DNA of 11,183 nt from Gammaproteobacteria bacterium (lineage in GTDB: Bacteria; Pseudomonadota; Gammaproteobacteria; Steroidobacterales; BM003), in the NCBI GenBank assembly GCA_026193125.1, contig JAPHSC010000353.1:1-11183 (forward strand), written 5' to 3'. Shown here in pieces: positions 1-6,945 of this stretch (position 1 is the stretch's first letter; each line of letters starts with the position of its first letter). The translations under genes and the position numbers were made by a program. The notes beneath the pieces were generated by a model. The model worked only from the letters and a program-made list of their open reading frames with translations, did no database searches and was not told the DNA's origin.

Positions 1-825
1 CGCCTGATATTTTGCTCCATCACGGGCTATGGGCAGGACGGACCCTATCGGGATCGCGTTGGGCATGACAATAACTACCTGGCCCTGGCTGGTGTGGCCG
101 AGGGTTGCCGATCTGCCGGCCAGGCGCCGGTACCGGCCTCGATTCAGATTGCCGATCAGGCCGGCGGTTCACTGTATGGATTGATAGGCCTGCTGTCCGC
201 TGTCATACACCGCCAGACCACCGGCCAGGGGCAGAAAGTGGACGTGAGCATGACCCATTCGGTGTTCGCGCTGAATGCCCTGACGGGTGCGGCGGCCCTG
301 GGCGCTGGATTGAGCCAGCCTGGCGGCCAGGGGCCGATAAGCGGCGGCGGATTTTATGGTTATTATCGGACGCGCGATGGCCGCTACCTGTCGGTGGGAA
401 GTCTCGAGCCCCAATTTCGGCGGCAGTTGTGCCTGGGTCTTGGCAGGGAGGACTTGTTAGCCCTCGCCATGGATGTGGATGAGGCGGCCTTTCGTGAGCT
501 CCTGACCGAGCAGTTTCTGCAGCGCGACCTGGCGGATTGGGTCAGTGTGTTCGAGCCACTGGAGGCCTGTGTGGAGCCAGTACTGGATTTTGCCGAGGCG
601 GCTGCCAGCCCCCTGATGGGCGAACGCGAAATGGTGGTGGACGTACCCCGGGAGGACGGGGCCAGTCAAAAGCAGATTGCCTGTCCCCTCAGATTCTCCG
701 GCACCCAGGCCGCTTACCGACACGTCGGCGTGACCCTGGGCGCCCACAACCTGCAAGTATTGCAAGAGCTCGGCCTTACGGCTGATGAAATACAACAGCT
801 GGCCGAATCTGGCGCCCTGGGCTAG
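1..825 (+). CDS. CaiB/BaiF family III CoA-transferase, 3' part (5' end outside window)
   Basis: The reading frame is open from base 1 to the TAG at 823-825, giving 274 residues of a family whose members usually have about 360-400, so the N-terminal Rossmann-like part is missing. Family III enzymes move CoA between carboxylic acids or, in the racemase branch, epimerise 2-methylacyl-CoA in the cytoplasm. The opening residues read SITGYGQDGPYRDR, then GHDNNYLALAG, a strong family signature. The window-residue His22 and Asp52 (in IADQAGGS) are 30 apart, as are the catalytic His and Asp of the alpha-methylacyl-CoA racemase MCR; the Asp is also the acyl-anchoring residue of the transferases. The segment TGQGQKVDVSM and the later DGRYLSVGSLEPQF are also typical. 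GTG at 94 is not the start, because conserved sequence continues upstream. It converges with the monooxygenase gene and overlaps it by four bases. Transferase versus racemase is not decided. Confidence 0.93.
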   Translation, partial: RLIFCSITGYGQDGPYRDRVGHDNNYLALAGVAEGCRSAGQAPVPASIQIADQAGGSLYGLIGLLSAVIHRQTTGQGQKVDVSMTHSVFALNALTGAAALGAGLSQPGGQGPISGGGFYGYYRTRDGRYLSVGSLEPQFRRQLCLGLGREDLLALAMDVDEAAFRELLTEQFLQRDLADWVSVFEPLEACVEPVLDFAEAAASPLMGEREMVVDVPREDGASQKQIACPLRFSGTQAAYRHVGVTLGAHNLQVLQELGLTADEIQQLAESGALG

Positions 826-2243
826 GCGATGTGGCGGACGGCGGTAGCTACCTGTAAAGGATCGCCGGTCTTGCCTGCCCGTCGGCGTGCTTTTTTCCAT
901 TCCTTCTGCAGCATATAGGAATATTCCGGGCAGTCGATCTGGATGGTATGGCTTTCCGACAAGGTGTAGTCGCTCTTCATGGTCTGGTCAAAGGCCAGCA
1001 TCTGCCGTTCCATATCCTCGCCATCGGGTAACTCGGCCTCGCCAGCCAGGTAATCGGCAATGAAATTCGACTGCAACTCGGCGATGGGCATCATGGCGCA
1101 GACCGGCTGCACCAGGCCCAGGAAGGCCAGGTCCTTGTAGCGGGGGTCAAAGATACGCTGCCACAAGGGGATACTATTGCCAGGCGCATTGATGAATTCC
1201 CGTGCGAAGAATGGAAATTCGATGTTGTAACCGGTGGCAGAGATAATTGCGTCAACCTGCTCCTCTGAACCATCCTCGAATACCACCCTGTCTCCCTTGA
1301 GTTCCTTTAGGTTACCCCTGGGGGTGATATCTCCATGCACCAGGCGGTTGAACAGTTCCTGTGAGACCGTGGGGTGGCGGCTGTGGAAATGCTCCCTGGG
1401 TGGCTTGAGACCGACCCTGTCCGGGCTGCCGGCCATGAGTTTGATGACCGTTTCCATGGTCAGGTCCCAGAATGCAAGACGCAGACGCCTCGGCACCAGC
1501 GTTCGTACCAGGCGCTCGCCCAAGCCAGGCGCCTTCATCGGGTGCCTGATGAACTTGTCCTGGGGAATATTGCCCAGGACCTTTGGAATGACCCACACGC
1601 CCGAACGCTGGGCCAGGAATACTTTTTCCGCCCCCTGCCCGATGTGGCCGAGTTCGCAGGCAATGTCCATGGCTGAATTGCCCATGCCCACTATCACAAC
1701 GCGCTTGCCCTGCAGATCATGCGGCGTCTCTGTGTCTACATAATGGTGACTGTGAAAATGTATGCCGTCGAAATGGCCCGGATAATCCGGCATACGCGGG
1801 CTCCAGTGATGGCCATTTGCCACCACCAGGAAATCGTAGTTCCCGGTGCGCGGTCCGTCGGGGCCCTCAAGGTCAATTTTCCAGCCACCTTCCGCCCGGC
1901 GCTCGCAGTGATTCACCCGCGTCTTGAACTGGATGTGCTGGCGTACATCAAATTCGTCGGTATAGCGTTCGAACTCGGACAGTATTTCGCGGTGCGTGGG
2001 ATATTCGGCAATTTCAGGCAGGAATTTGAAATCAGACAATTCCATCATGCGCTTGGAAGTGTTGATGTGCAGCGAGCGATAACAGGTTGAGACGCCATTG
2101 TCATTCTGAAACCGCCATATACCGCCCAACCCGCTTCCCATTTCCAGGGTGTCGAAAGGTATGCCGTGTTGCTTAAGCACCTTGGAACAGATCACGCCGC
2201 TGGTGCCGGCGCCGATGATACAGACTCGGGGAAGTTGTTTCAT
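822..2243 (-). CDS. Flavin-containing monooxygenase (class B, FMO type)
   Basis: The 473-residue protein is full length for FAD/NADPH-dependent class B monooxygenases, which add one oxygen atom to soft nucleophiles such as N or S, or to ketones. The FAD-binding motif GAGTSG is at residues 11-16 and a second nucleotide-binding motif, GMGNSA, at 186-191. The FMO signature FxGxxxHxxxY is present as FDGIHFHSHHY at 158-168. It ends in Tyr, as in FMOs, not in Trp as in typical Baeyer-Villiger enzymes. The ATGY motif is at 336-339. No signal peptide or C-terminal membrane anchor is visible; the tail is basic (KKARRR at 450-455). The ATG at 2241-2243 has only a weak ribosome site but begins right at the family N-terminus. 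The gene lies 175 bases downstream of the DUF2189 gene and likely has its own promoter. The substrate is unknown. Confidence 0.93.
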   Translation of the reverse strand: MKQLPRVCIIGAGTSGVICSKVLKQHGIPFDTLEMGSGLGGIWRFQNDNGVSTCYRSLHINTSKRMMELSDFKFLPEIAEYPTHREILSEFERYTDEFDVRQHIQFKTRVNHCERRAEGGWKIDLEGPDGPRTGNYDFLVVANGHHWSPRMPDYPGHFDGIHFHSHHYVDTETPHDLQGKRVVIVGMGNSAMDIACELGHIGQGAEKVFLAQRSGVWVIPKVLGNIPQDKFIRHPMKAPGLGERLVRTLVPRRLRLAFWDLTMETVIKLMAGSPDRVGLKPPREHFHSRHPTVSQELFNRLVHGDITPRGNLKELKGDRVVFEDGSEEQVDAIISATGYNIEFPFFAREFINAPGNSIPLWQRIFDPRYKDLAFLGLVQPVCAMMPIAELQSNFIADYLAGEAELPDGEDMERQMLAFDQTMKSDYTLSESHTIQIDCPEYSYMLQKEWKKARRRAGKTGDPLQVATAVRHIA

Positions 2244-2293
2244 TGCTTGTCGGTTACCTGCCTGGGGCCCTTTGACGTTTTCGAGTGAGCCGG

Positions 2294-2299
2294 ATTATA
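2294..2299 (-). promoter_or_regulatory. Candidate sigma70 -10 element for the monooxygenase gene
   Basis: On the minus strand these bases read TATAAT, a perfect -10 hexamer, which would start transcription near 2287, about 44 bases ahead of the monooxygenase ATG. No good -35 is found at 16-18 bases upstream (the 17-base position reads CCCTGA), so an activator may be needed or the match may be chance. Confidence 0.4.
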
Positions 2300-2368
2300 A
2301 GCTAACAGGTTCAGCTTCAGGGCGCCGACAGTGCTTGGGTGAGGCCGCTCAAGATGGAGAATGCGGAA

Positions 2369-2384
2369 GCCTGATTTTCCAGGC
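2369..2384 (-). repeat. Small hairpin downstream of the DUF2189 gene
   Basis: GCCTG and CAGGC pair around a six-base loop, about 35 bases past the DUF2189 stop codon. There is no T-run on either side, so it is at best a weak transcript end or a chance hairpin. It lies in the 175-base gap between the DUF2189 and monooxygenase genes. Confidence 0.25.
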
Positions 2385-2418
2385 CCGGAATACGCTGGCA
2401 CACATGGACCAGAAACCA

Positions 2419-3222
2419 CTAGCCTTCAGGCGCCTGGTTGGGAGGGAAATCACTCGCATCTATCGTGGCCTGATAGCCGTGCCAGGTTGCATGTCCGATC
2501 AAGGGCATGGTTATCGCCAGCCCGAGGAAAGCGGTGGCGAAGCCGAGCGCGGTAGCCAGTACGATGAGTGTTATCCACACGGCCATGGCCGGCTTGTTTC
2601 GAAGTACGGCATTGATGCTGGTGACGACTGCGGTGATTGCATCGACCTTGCGGTCCAGGATCATCGGCAAGGAGAACGCGGCCAGGCTGAAGGTGATAAG
2701 GGCAAACAAGGAACCCACTGCGCTGCCTATGCTGTAAAAGGTCAGTGTTTGCCGCCAATCCGGGTCCGCTTCCATGGGAAAGAAAATATGCAACATGGAA
2801 GCCGCCCTGGCCCAGACCAGGAAGATCACCATGAGCAGCAAGGCGAATACCATCGCATTTCCCGCGCACTTGCGCTCGTCGCCGAGACACCGGGCGAGCG
2901 AGGGCTGCTGTCCACGTTGTAGCTGGGCGCTAATCGCGTACATTCCGATGGCCGTCACCGGGCCGATGAAAATGAAGCCAGACAGCAGGGCAAGCAGGAT
3001 GACCCAGTTGCCCAGCTTGAGCGCCATGAAACTGACCAGGTAACTCGTGACAGTGATGGCCAGGCCATAGCTCAGGCTCTGTCGGGGGGCCCGACGGATA
3101 TCCGACCATCCGGCCTTGATCCAGTCAAACGGCGCGGTCGCGCTGATTTGACGGCAGGGCGCGGCGATCGGCAGGGTACCTTCTTCCTCGTTTTCCGGGT
3201 TATGCATGGACTCTGGCGCCAT
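2419..3222 (-). CDS. DUF2189 family integral membrane protein
   Basis: This 267-residue protein matches the DUF2189 family of predicted inner-membrane proteins of unknown function. After a charged cytoplasmic N-terminus (about 1-50) comes the family-like FDWIKAGWSDIRRAP, then hydrophobic segments at roughly 52-70, 72-97, 122-146, 161-188 and 211-243. The family-like SLPMILDRKVDAITA (184-198) and PLIGHATWHGY (240-250) are present. The first ATG (3220-3222) is preceded by AGGGAG twelve bases upstream. The Met at residue 6 has no better site, so the longer form is preferred. It is transcribed away from the hydroxylase-like gene and toward the monooxygenase gene. DUF2189 genes elsewhere are sometimes near respiratory genes; nothing here tests that. 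The molecular function is unknown. Confidence 0.85.
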   Translation of the reverse strand: MAPESMHNPENEEEGTLPIAAPCRQISATAPFDWIKAGWSDIRRAPRQSLSYGLAITVTSYLVSFMALKLGNWVILLALLSGFIFIGPVTAIGMYAISAQLQRGQQPSLARCLGDERKCAGNAMVFALLLMVIFLVWARAASMLHIFFPMEADPDWRQTLTFYSIGSAVGSLFALITFSLAAFSLPMILDRKVDAITAVVTSINAVLRNKPAMAVWITLIVLATALGFATAFLGLAITMPLIGHATWHGYQATIDASDFPPNQAPEG

Positions 3223-3272
3223 CTCGCGTGAATACTCCCTTGTCAGCCAACTTGTGCAGTGGCAACCCCCTA

Positions 3273-3278
3273 ATTATC
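3273..3278 (-). promoter_or_regulatory. Candidate -10 element for the DUF2189 gene
   Basis: On the minus strand the bases read GATAAT, five of six matches to the -10 consensus, about 50 bases upstream of the DUF2189 ATG. The hexamer 17 bases further upstream (TTATTT) is a poor -35. The rest of the 277-base divergent gap (3223-3499) shows no convincing promoter toward the hydroxylase-like gene and no hairpin with a T-run. Confidence 0.25.
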
Positions 3279-3499
3279 CGGGCGTGCTGATTTTCAAATA
3301 ACACATTCTGACTGGCAGGGTAAACCGGGCAGCCTCTGTTTTGACCAGGCAGCCGTTTTCCGGGTCTGGAAAATCCGACTTCTGCGCCAGCATTCCTCGC
3401 GAGCCGAATATTGGGTATGAACGGCGGCCTGAGTGCATATTCCTGCATCCGTGCCTGCGTCATTCGGAGTAAATTGGAGGTTCTCAAAATCGGCAGGGA

Positions 3500-4222
3500 A
3501 TGTCAGCTACACTGCTCAGGGTGACGGACCAGGCAGCAGGTTTTCAAGCTATGCGGGAACAAGCGGTGGCGGAGTATCGCGAGACATATCGGCGAGAGGA
3601 GATTCCGGCAAACTATCGTGGGCTGGTGCACCTGTGCTTCACGTTTGGCTCTGGTATTGCGGTTGTCATTTACAGTGCCGGGCAACTCGACCAGGTGCAG
3701 GCTGCGCAATGGCTAACTGTCCCCATAACCTTGCTGTATGCGAACCTGGCGGAGTACCTGGGGCATCGCTTTGTCATGCATCGACCAGTGCCCGGTCTGG
3801 GTCTGGTGTACAAGCGGCATGCCGGCCAGCATCACAGGTTTTTTTCTCACCAGCACATGGAGCTGGAAGATATACGTGATCTCAAGGCCGTATTGTTTCC
3901 GCCAGTGTTGATGGTGTTTTTTATACTGGCCTTTGCATTTCCGGTGGGCATCACGCTGTCATTGCTGTTTGCCGGGAACGTGGGTCTTTTATTCGTAGCT
4001 AGCGCGGTCGCCTACTTTCTGAACTACGAAATCTTGCACCTGGCTTACCATTTGCCGGGAGACTCGTGGCTGGGCAGACGCGGACTGATCCGCCGCTTGC
4101 GGGCATTGCATACCAGTCACCATGACCCGAGCCTGATGAGCCGTTGGAACTTCAATATCACTTACCCGATTTCGGACCTGATTTTCCGTACCTTCAGGGG
4201 GTCCGGGGCTTCTCCCGCCTAG
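3500..4222 (+). CDS. Fatty acid hydroxylase / sterol desaturase family membrane protein
   Basis: This 240-residue membrane protein carries the histidine clusters of the di-iron fatty acid hydroxylase superfamily (PF04116 type), which hydroxylates or desaturates lipid chains or carotenoid/sterol-like substrates with O2. The clusters are His89-x4-His94 (HRFVMH), HAGQHH at 107-112, extra His117 and His119, HLAYH at 180-184 and HTSHH at 204-208. Hydrophobic segments lie near 41-60, 70-85, 132-155 and 157-177, which places the His boxes on the cytoplasmic face as in the family. The ATG at 3500 directly follows CAGGGA; TTGGAGG lies 19 bases upstream. An in-frame TAA at 3470-3472 rules out a longer start, but the Met at 3551 is possible. 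At 240 residues it is at the short end of the family. The substrate cannot be told, and no clear operon partner is seen. Confidence 0.85.
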   Translation: MSATLLRVTDQAAGFQAMREQAVAEYRETYRREEIPANYRGLVHLCFTFGSGIAVVIYSAGQLDQVQAAQWLTVPITLLYANLAEYLGHRFVMHRPVPGLGLVYKRHAGQHHRFFSHQHMELEDIRDLKAVLFPPVLMVFFILAFAFPVGITLSLLFAGNVGLLFVASAVAYFLNYEILHLAYHLPGDSWLGRRGLIRRLRALHTSHHDPSLMSRWNFNITYPISDLIFRTFRGSGASPA

Positions 4223-4342
4223 CAGCCTGCGGCAAGCACGTATTGAAGCGCCAGGGTCTAAAACGAACAATCCACAACGAGGGAGCCTCTGGTTTATTCA
4301 TGAACTCGTATCTTGCGGCTAAAAGACCCAGCTTCTGTGTTC

Positions 4343-4379
4343 CCAATCTTCGCAATAGCTAGCTATTACGCGCGATTGG
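4343..4379. repeat. Extended imperfect palindrome, possible operator
   Basis: At the centre is a perfect 14-base palindrome, AATAGCTAGCTATT (4354-4367). It is flanked by CGC/GCG (4351-4353 and 4370-4372) and by CCAATC/GATTGG (4343-4348 and 4374-4379), with only one- or two-base offsets between the arms. There is no T-run, so it is not a normal terminator. It lies about 93 bases before the hemerythrin ATG within a stretch near 47% GC (4261-4440), lower than the genes around it. An operator for a dimeric regulator of the hemerythrin gene is the likeliest reading. A structured 5' leader is the alternative. Confidence 0.5.
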
Positions 4380-4471
4380 CGTCTTGAATCTGAACCTTTT
4401 CGCTCACAATCTACGCAGCCCAGAATAGACCACAGGTTCTCAGGATAAATAGAATATTTTTGGAGCCCGCC

Positions 4472-5011
4472 ATGCAAAATGTGCTCAAGACGCTGCACAC
4501 GGAGCACGCGCATATCTGCCGCGTGCTGGATTTTCTGGAGGCGCAGCTGGGAGTGCTTGAACAGGGTGGTATCCCCGAATGGGATCTGATGGGCGACGTC
4601 ATGCATTACATGACCAATTTCCCCGATCTTTACCACCACCCGAAAGAAGACCTGATTTTCAAGCGCTTGCGCGAGCGCCAGTCGGGCGCTGTGGCCGATA
4701 TTGACGAAATCCTGGCCGAACATCATGAACTCGCGGGCATGGGCTCGAGATTCCGGGCTGCCATCCAGGAGGTGGAATGCGGTTCGGTCATGTCGGTAAA
4801 GGACTTCAGCAAAATGGCGCGTGCCTACATTGATGTGCAGCGTCGTCATGTGGAACTTGAAGAAAGAGTGCTGTTTCCCCTGGCCCGCCAGTTCCTGGTG
4901 CCGGATGACTGGCAAGAGGTTGACGAGGCCATAGAGTCTCGTAGCGATCCCGTTTTTGGTTCCATGGTCAAGGATGAGTACAAGCTGATTCGCAGCGCGC
5001 TGGTTGATTGA
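4472..5011 (+). CDS. Hemerythrin-like HHE cation-binding domain protein
   Basis: This 179-residue soluble protein is predicted to form a four-helix bundle binding a di-iron centre, a fold used for sensing or handling O2, NO or iron stress. Candidate ligands sit once per helix: His9/His12 (LHTEHAH), His55/His56 with Glu59 (YHHPKED), His84/His85 (AEHHEL), and His126 with Glu130 (RRHVELEE). It is longer than minimal hemerythrins by a C-terminal extension from about residue 140. The ATG at 4472 is chosen over the in-frame TTG at 4460 because GGAG at 4462-4465 lies six bases before it and would be inside the gene otherwise. The gene stands alone, 249 bases after the hydroxylase-like gene, behind the palindrome at 4343-4379. 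The family is clear but the biological role is not. Confidence 0.88.
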   Translation: MQNVLKTLHTEHAHICRVLDFLEAQLGVLEQGGIPEWDLMGDVMHYMTNFPDLYHHPKEDLIFKRLRERQSGAVADIDEILAEHHELAGMGSRFRAAIQEVECGSVMSVKDFSKMARAYIDVQRRHVELEERVLFPLARQFLVPDDWQEVDEAIESRSDPVFGSMVKDEYKLIRSALVD

Positions 5012-5147
5012 ATACTTGTTCACTCTGACAACGGCGCGGTCGGCGACGTGTTACCTTTGAGCCATGTTCCTGCCTGAATTTTCCTGGCGTGATTACCCTG
5101 ACGGGCGGAAATGGCGTGCGCGCACTCGAGGCTTGTGAATTTCCATA

Positions 5148-6458
5148 ATGAGTTGTTGCCATCATTACTATTCTCTGGCTGACGGCTGCGATTCCGCATT
5201 CTCGGTGGATATGTCCAGCATTACCGTGGGCCCCGGGTGTCTGTCCGAGGCCGGCGAGAGGTTAAAGACGCGTGGCGTTGCGCGGGTTGCGGTGTTTACC
5301 GACAAGCGCATCAAAGAACTTGATTTTTTCCAGCGCGCGATGGATTCCATTGCCAGGGCAGGGCTGGATGCGGTGCTGTACGACGGAGTACAGATCGAGC
5401 CCACGGATGCGTCATTCAGGGAGGCAGCCAGGTTTGCGGCTGATGCGCGACCGGATGGTTATCTTTCCATTGGTGGCGGCTCGGTGATGGACACCTGCAA
5501 GGCGGCCAACTTGTATGCCACCCACCCGGCCGATTTCCTGGCCTATGTCAACGCGCCGGTGGGCGAGGGGCGACCCGTGCCAGGACCGCTGAAGGCACAC
5601 ATCGCCTGCCCCACTACCTGTGGTACCGGCAGTGAGTGTACCGGCATAGCGGTCTTTGACTTGCTCGAGATGAAGGCGAAAACAGGCATCGCCTCCAGAC
5701 ACCTGAGACCAAGCGAAGCCTTGATCGACATTTGGTGCACCCATACGCTGCCGCACAATGTGCTGGCAGCCAGCGCCTTCGATGTGCTCAGCCATGCAGC
5801 CGAGTCCTATACGGCCATTCCTTACAGTGCCAGGCTGGCGCCGCTGACTGCCTCCGCGCGTCCCATGAGCCAGGGCGCCAATCCCTGGAGTGACATGGGT
5901 TGCGAAAGGGCGCTGAAGATTATCGGGAGCTATTTCGAACGGGCCCTGGCCGACCCCGCTGACCTGGAGGCGCGTGAGCAGATGATGTGGGCTGCGACAT
6001 TGGCTGGAATAGCCTTTGGCAATGCGGGTGTGCATCTTCCTCACGGCATGTCCTATGCGGTGGCGGGCCTGGTGGGCGACTACCACGTGCCCGACTATCC
6101 AGATGACCACGCCATGGTGCCTCACGGCATGTCGGTAATCGTCAATGCGCCCGCAGTGTTCAGGTTCACTGCCAGCGCCTGTCCAGAACGTCATCTTGAG
6201 GTAGCCCGGTGGCTGGGCGCCGATTTCGGGGAGGTCAGCGTGGCCGAGGCCGGCGAGGTGCTGGCCGAAAGGCTGGAACAGCTGATGCAGAAAGCCTGTT
6301 TTCCTGGTGGTCTGGCCGCGATAGGTTACGCTGAGAGTGACTTGGACGCACTGACCGATGGCGCGCTTCCCCAGCAAAGATTGTTGTGCAACGCGCCGCT
6401 TGCCGTGGACAGGACTATCCTGAAAGAATTGTTTCGAACCGCACTTTCCTATTGGTGA
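5148..6458 (+). CDS. Hydroxyacid-oxoacid transhydrogenase (iron-containing alcohol dehydrogenase, ADHFE1-like)
   Basis: The 436-residue product matches the HOT branch of group III iron alcohol dehydrogenases along its whole length. The human member ADHFE1 converts 4-hydroxybutyrate plus 2-oxoglutarate to succinate semialdehyde plus D-2-hydroxyglutarate. The nucleotide-binding GGGSVMDTCKAANLYA is at 109-124. Likely metal ligands are Asp212 and His216 (FDVLSHAAES), His299 (HLPHGMSY) and His326 (VPHGMSV). The insert between the last two histidines, with its SGLV-like AGLVGDY and VPDYPDDH, is characteristic of HOT. PTTCGTGSECTG (155-166) carries two Cys where relatives usually have Ser/Ala and Thr/Val. 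The ATG at 5148 keeps the N-terminal CDSAFSVDMSSI stretch that aligns with ADHFE1; the ribosome site is weak (GAGG sixteen bases upstream). The stop lies three bases before the thioesterase start, so the two are probably translated together. The natural substrate is inferred only. Confidence 0.92.
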   Translation: MSCCHHYYSLADGCDSAFSVDMSSITVGPGCLSEAGERLKTRGVARVAVFTDKRIKELDFFQRAMDSIARAGLDAVLYDGVQIEPTDASFREAARFAADARPDGYLSIGGGSVMDTCKAANLYATHPADFLAYVNAPVGEGRPVPGPLKAHIACPTTCGTGSECTGIAVFDLLEMKAKTGIASRHLRPSEALIDIWCTHTLPHNVLAASAFDVLSHAAESYTAIPYSARLAPLTASARPMSQGANPWSDMGCERALKIIGSYFERALADPADLEAREQMMWAATLAGIAFGNAGVHLPHGMSYAVAGLVGDYHVPDYPDDHAMVPHGMSVIVNAPAVFRFTASACPERHLEVARWLGADFGEVSVAEAGEVLAERLEQLMQKACFPGGLAAIGYAESDLDALTDGALPQQRLLCNAPLAVDRTILKELFRTALSYW

Positions 6459-6461
6459 TGC

Positions 6462-6896
6462 ATGAGCGATTTACCTACCCGTGATCAGTACGCCTATTTT
6501 CTGCCCATTCAGACACGCTGGATGGACAACGATGCCTACGGTCATGTGAATAATGTTGCCTACTACTCGTATTTCGACACCGTAGCCAATCATTACCTGA
6601 TTCACCGGGGAGGACTGGATATTGAGAACAGCCCGGTCATCGGTGTGGTGGCTGAATCCCAATGTACCTATCGCAGCCCACTGGCCTATCCGCAGCTGAT
6701 AGAGGCGGGTCTGCGGGTGGATTTCCTGGGCAACCGGTCGGTGCAGTATGGCATCGCCATATTCGCGCCGGGTGCAAACGAGTGTGCTGCCTATGGGCGG
6801 TTTGTTCATGTCTTTGTAAACCGGACAAGTAACAAAGCCGTGCTGGTTCCCCCACCCTTGAGAACTGCGCTGGAAGGAATACTGCGTGAGCTGTGA
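6462..6896 (+). CDS. Acyl-CoA thioesterase, hotdog fold (4-hydroxybenzoyl-CoA thioesterase type)
   Basis: The 144-residue protein is the usual size for a single hotdog-domain thioesterase, which hydrolyses acyl-CoA to free acid and CoA. The N-terminal RWMDNDAYGHVNNVAYYSYFD region (residues 19-39) is the family hallmark; Asp22 or Asp24 is the likely active-site acid, with His28 and Asn30/Asn31 lining the site. The pattern QTRWxDxDAYGHVNN places it nearer FadM/4HBT-type enzymes than PaaI. The start is three bases after the transhydrogenase stop (TGATGCATG), and no independent Shine-Dalgarno is obvious, so translation is probably coupled. The pairing suggests that it supplies, or removes, the CoA ester of a hydroxyacid used by its neighbour. 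Substrate specificity cannot be read from sequence; a housekeeping role is possible. Confidence 0.88.
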   Translation: MSDLPTRDQYAYFLPIQTRWMDNDAYGHVNNVAYYSYFDTVANHYLIHRGGLDIENSPVIGVVAESQCTYRSPLAYPQLIEAGLRVDFLGNRSVQYGIAIFAPGANECAAYGRFVHVFVNRTSNKAVLVPPPLRTALEGILREL

Positions 6897-6945
6897 GCTT
6901 GCGCTGCAACCTGGCTCTGCCGGCAGCAGCATCGGGCGCATCTAG

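Noticed and set aside
2149..2922. Plus-strand open frame of 257 codons across the monooxygenase start and DUF2189 gene
   Set aside because: It overlaps two well-supported minus-strand genes and their shared gap, and its translation is polar and low-complexity with no family signature.
3433..3879. Plus-strand frame of 148 codons overlapping the hydroxylase gene
   Set aside because: It covers the His boxes of the real gene in another frame and has no ribosome site or family resemblance.
4279..4299. GAGG-gag-CCTC hairpin followed by a T-rich stretch after the hydroxylase gene, as a terminator
   Set aside because: The stem is four base pairs with a three-base loop and the tail is GGTTTATT, too weak to call.
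4460..4471. TTG at 4460 as the start of the hemerythrin gene
   Set aside because: This would place the GGAG ribosome site inside the gene; the ATG at 4472 is correctly spaced from it.
4223..4471. Small gene or mobile-element remnant in the low-GC gap
   Set aside because: No frame with a ribosome site, no terminal repeats matching an insertion sequence and no tRNA-like fold were seen; only the palindrome stands out.
4319..5023. Minus-strand frame of 234 codons antisense to the hemerythrin gene
   Set aside because: The plus-strand frame has all HHE metal ligands and a proper ribosome site; the antisense frame has no support.
5111..5130. TGGCGTGCGCGCACTCG-like stretch before the transhydrogenase gene as a sigma54 promoter
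   Set aside because: The GG element is only partly matched and the TGC element is not at the required spacing.
5412..6377. Long minus-strand open frame (321 codons) antisense to the transhydrogenase gene
   Set aside because: No recognisable motif, and it lies entirely within a strongly conserved gene on the other strand.
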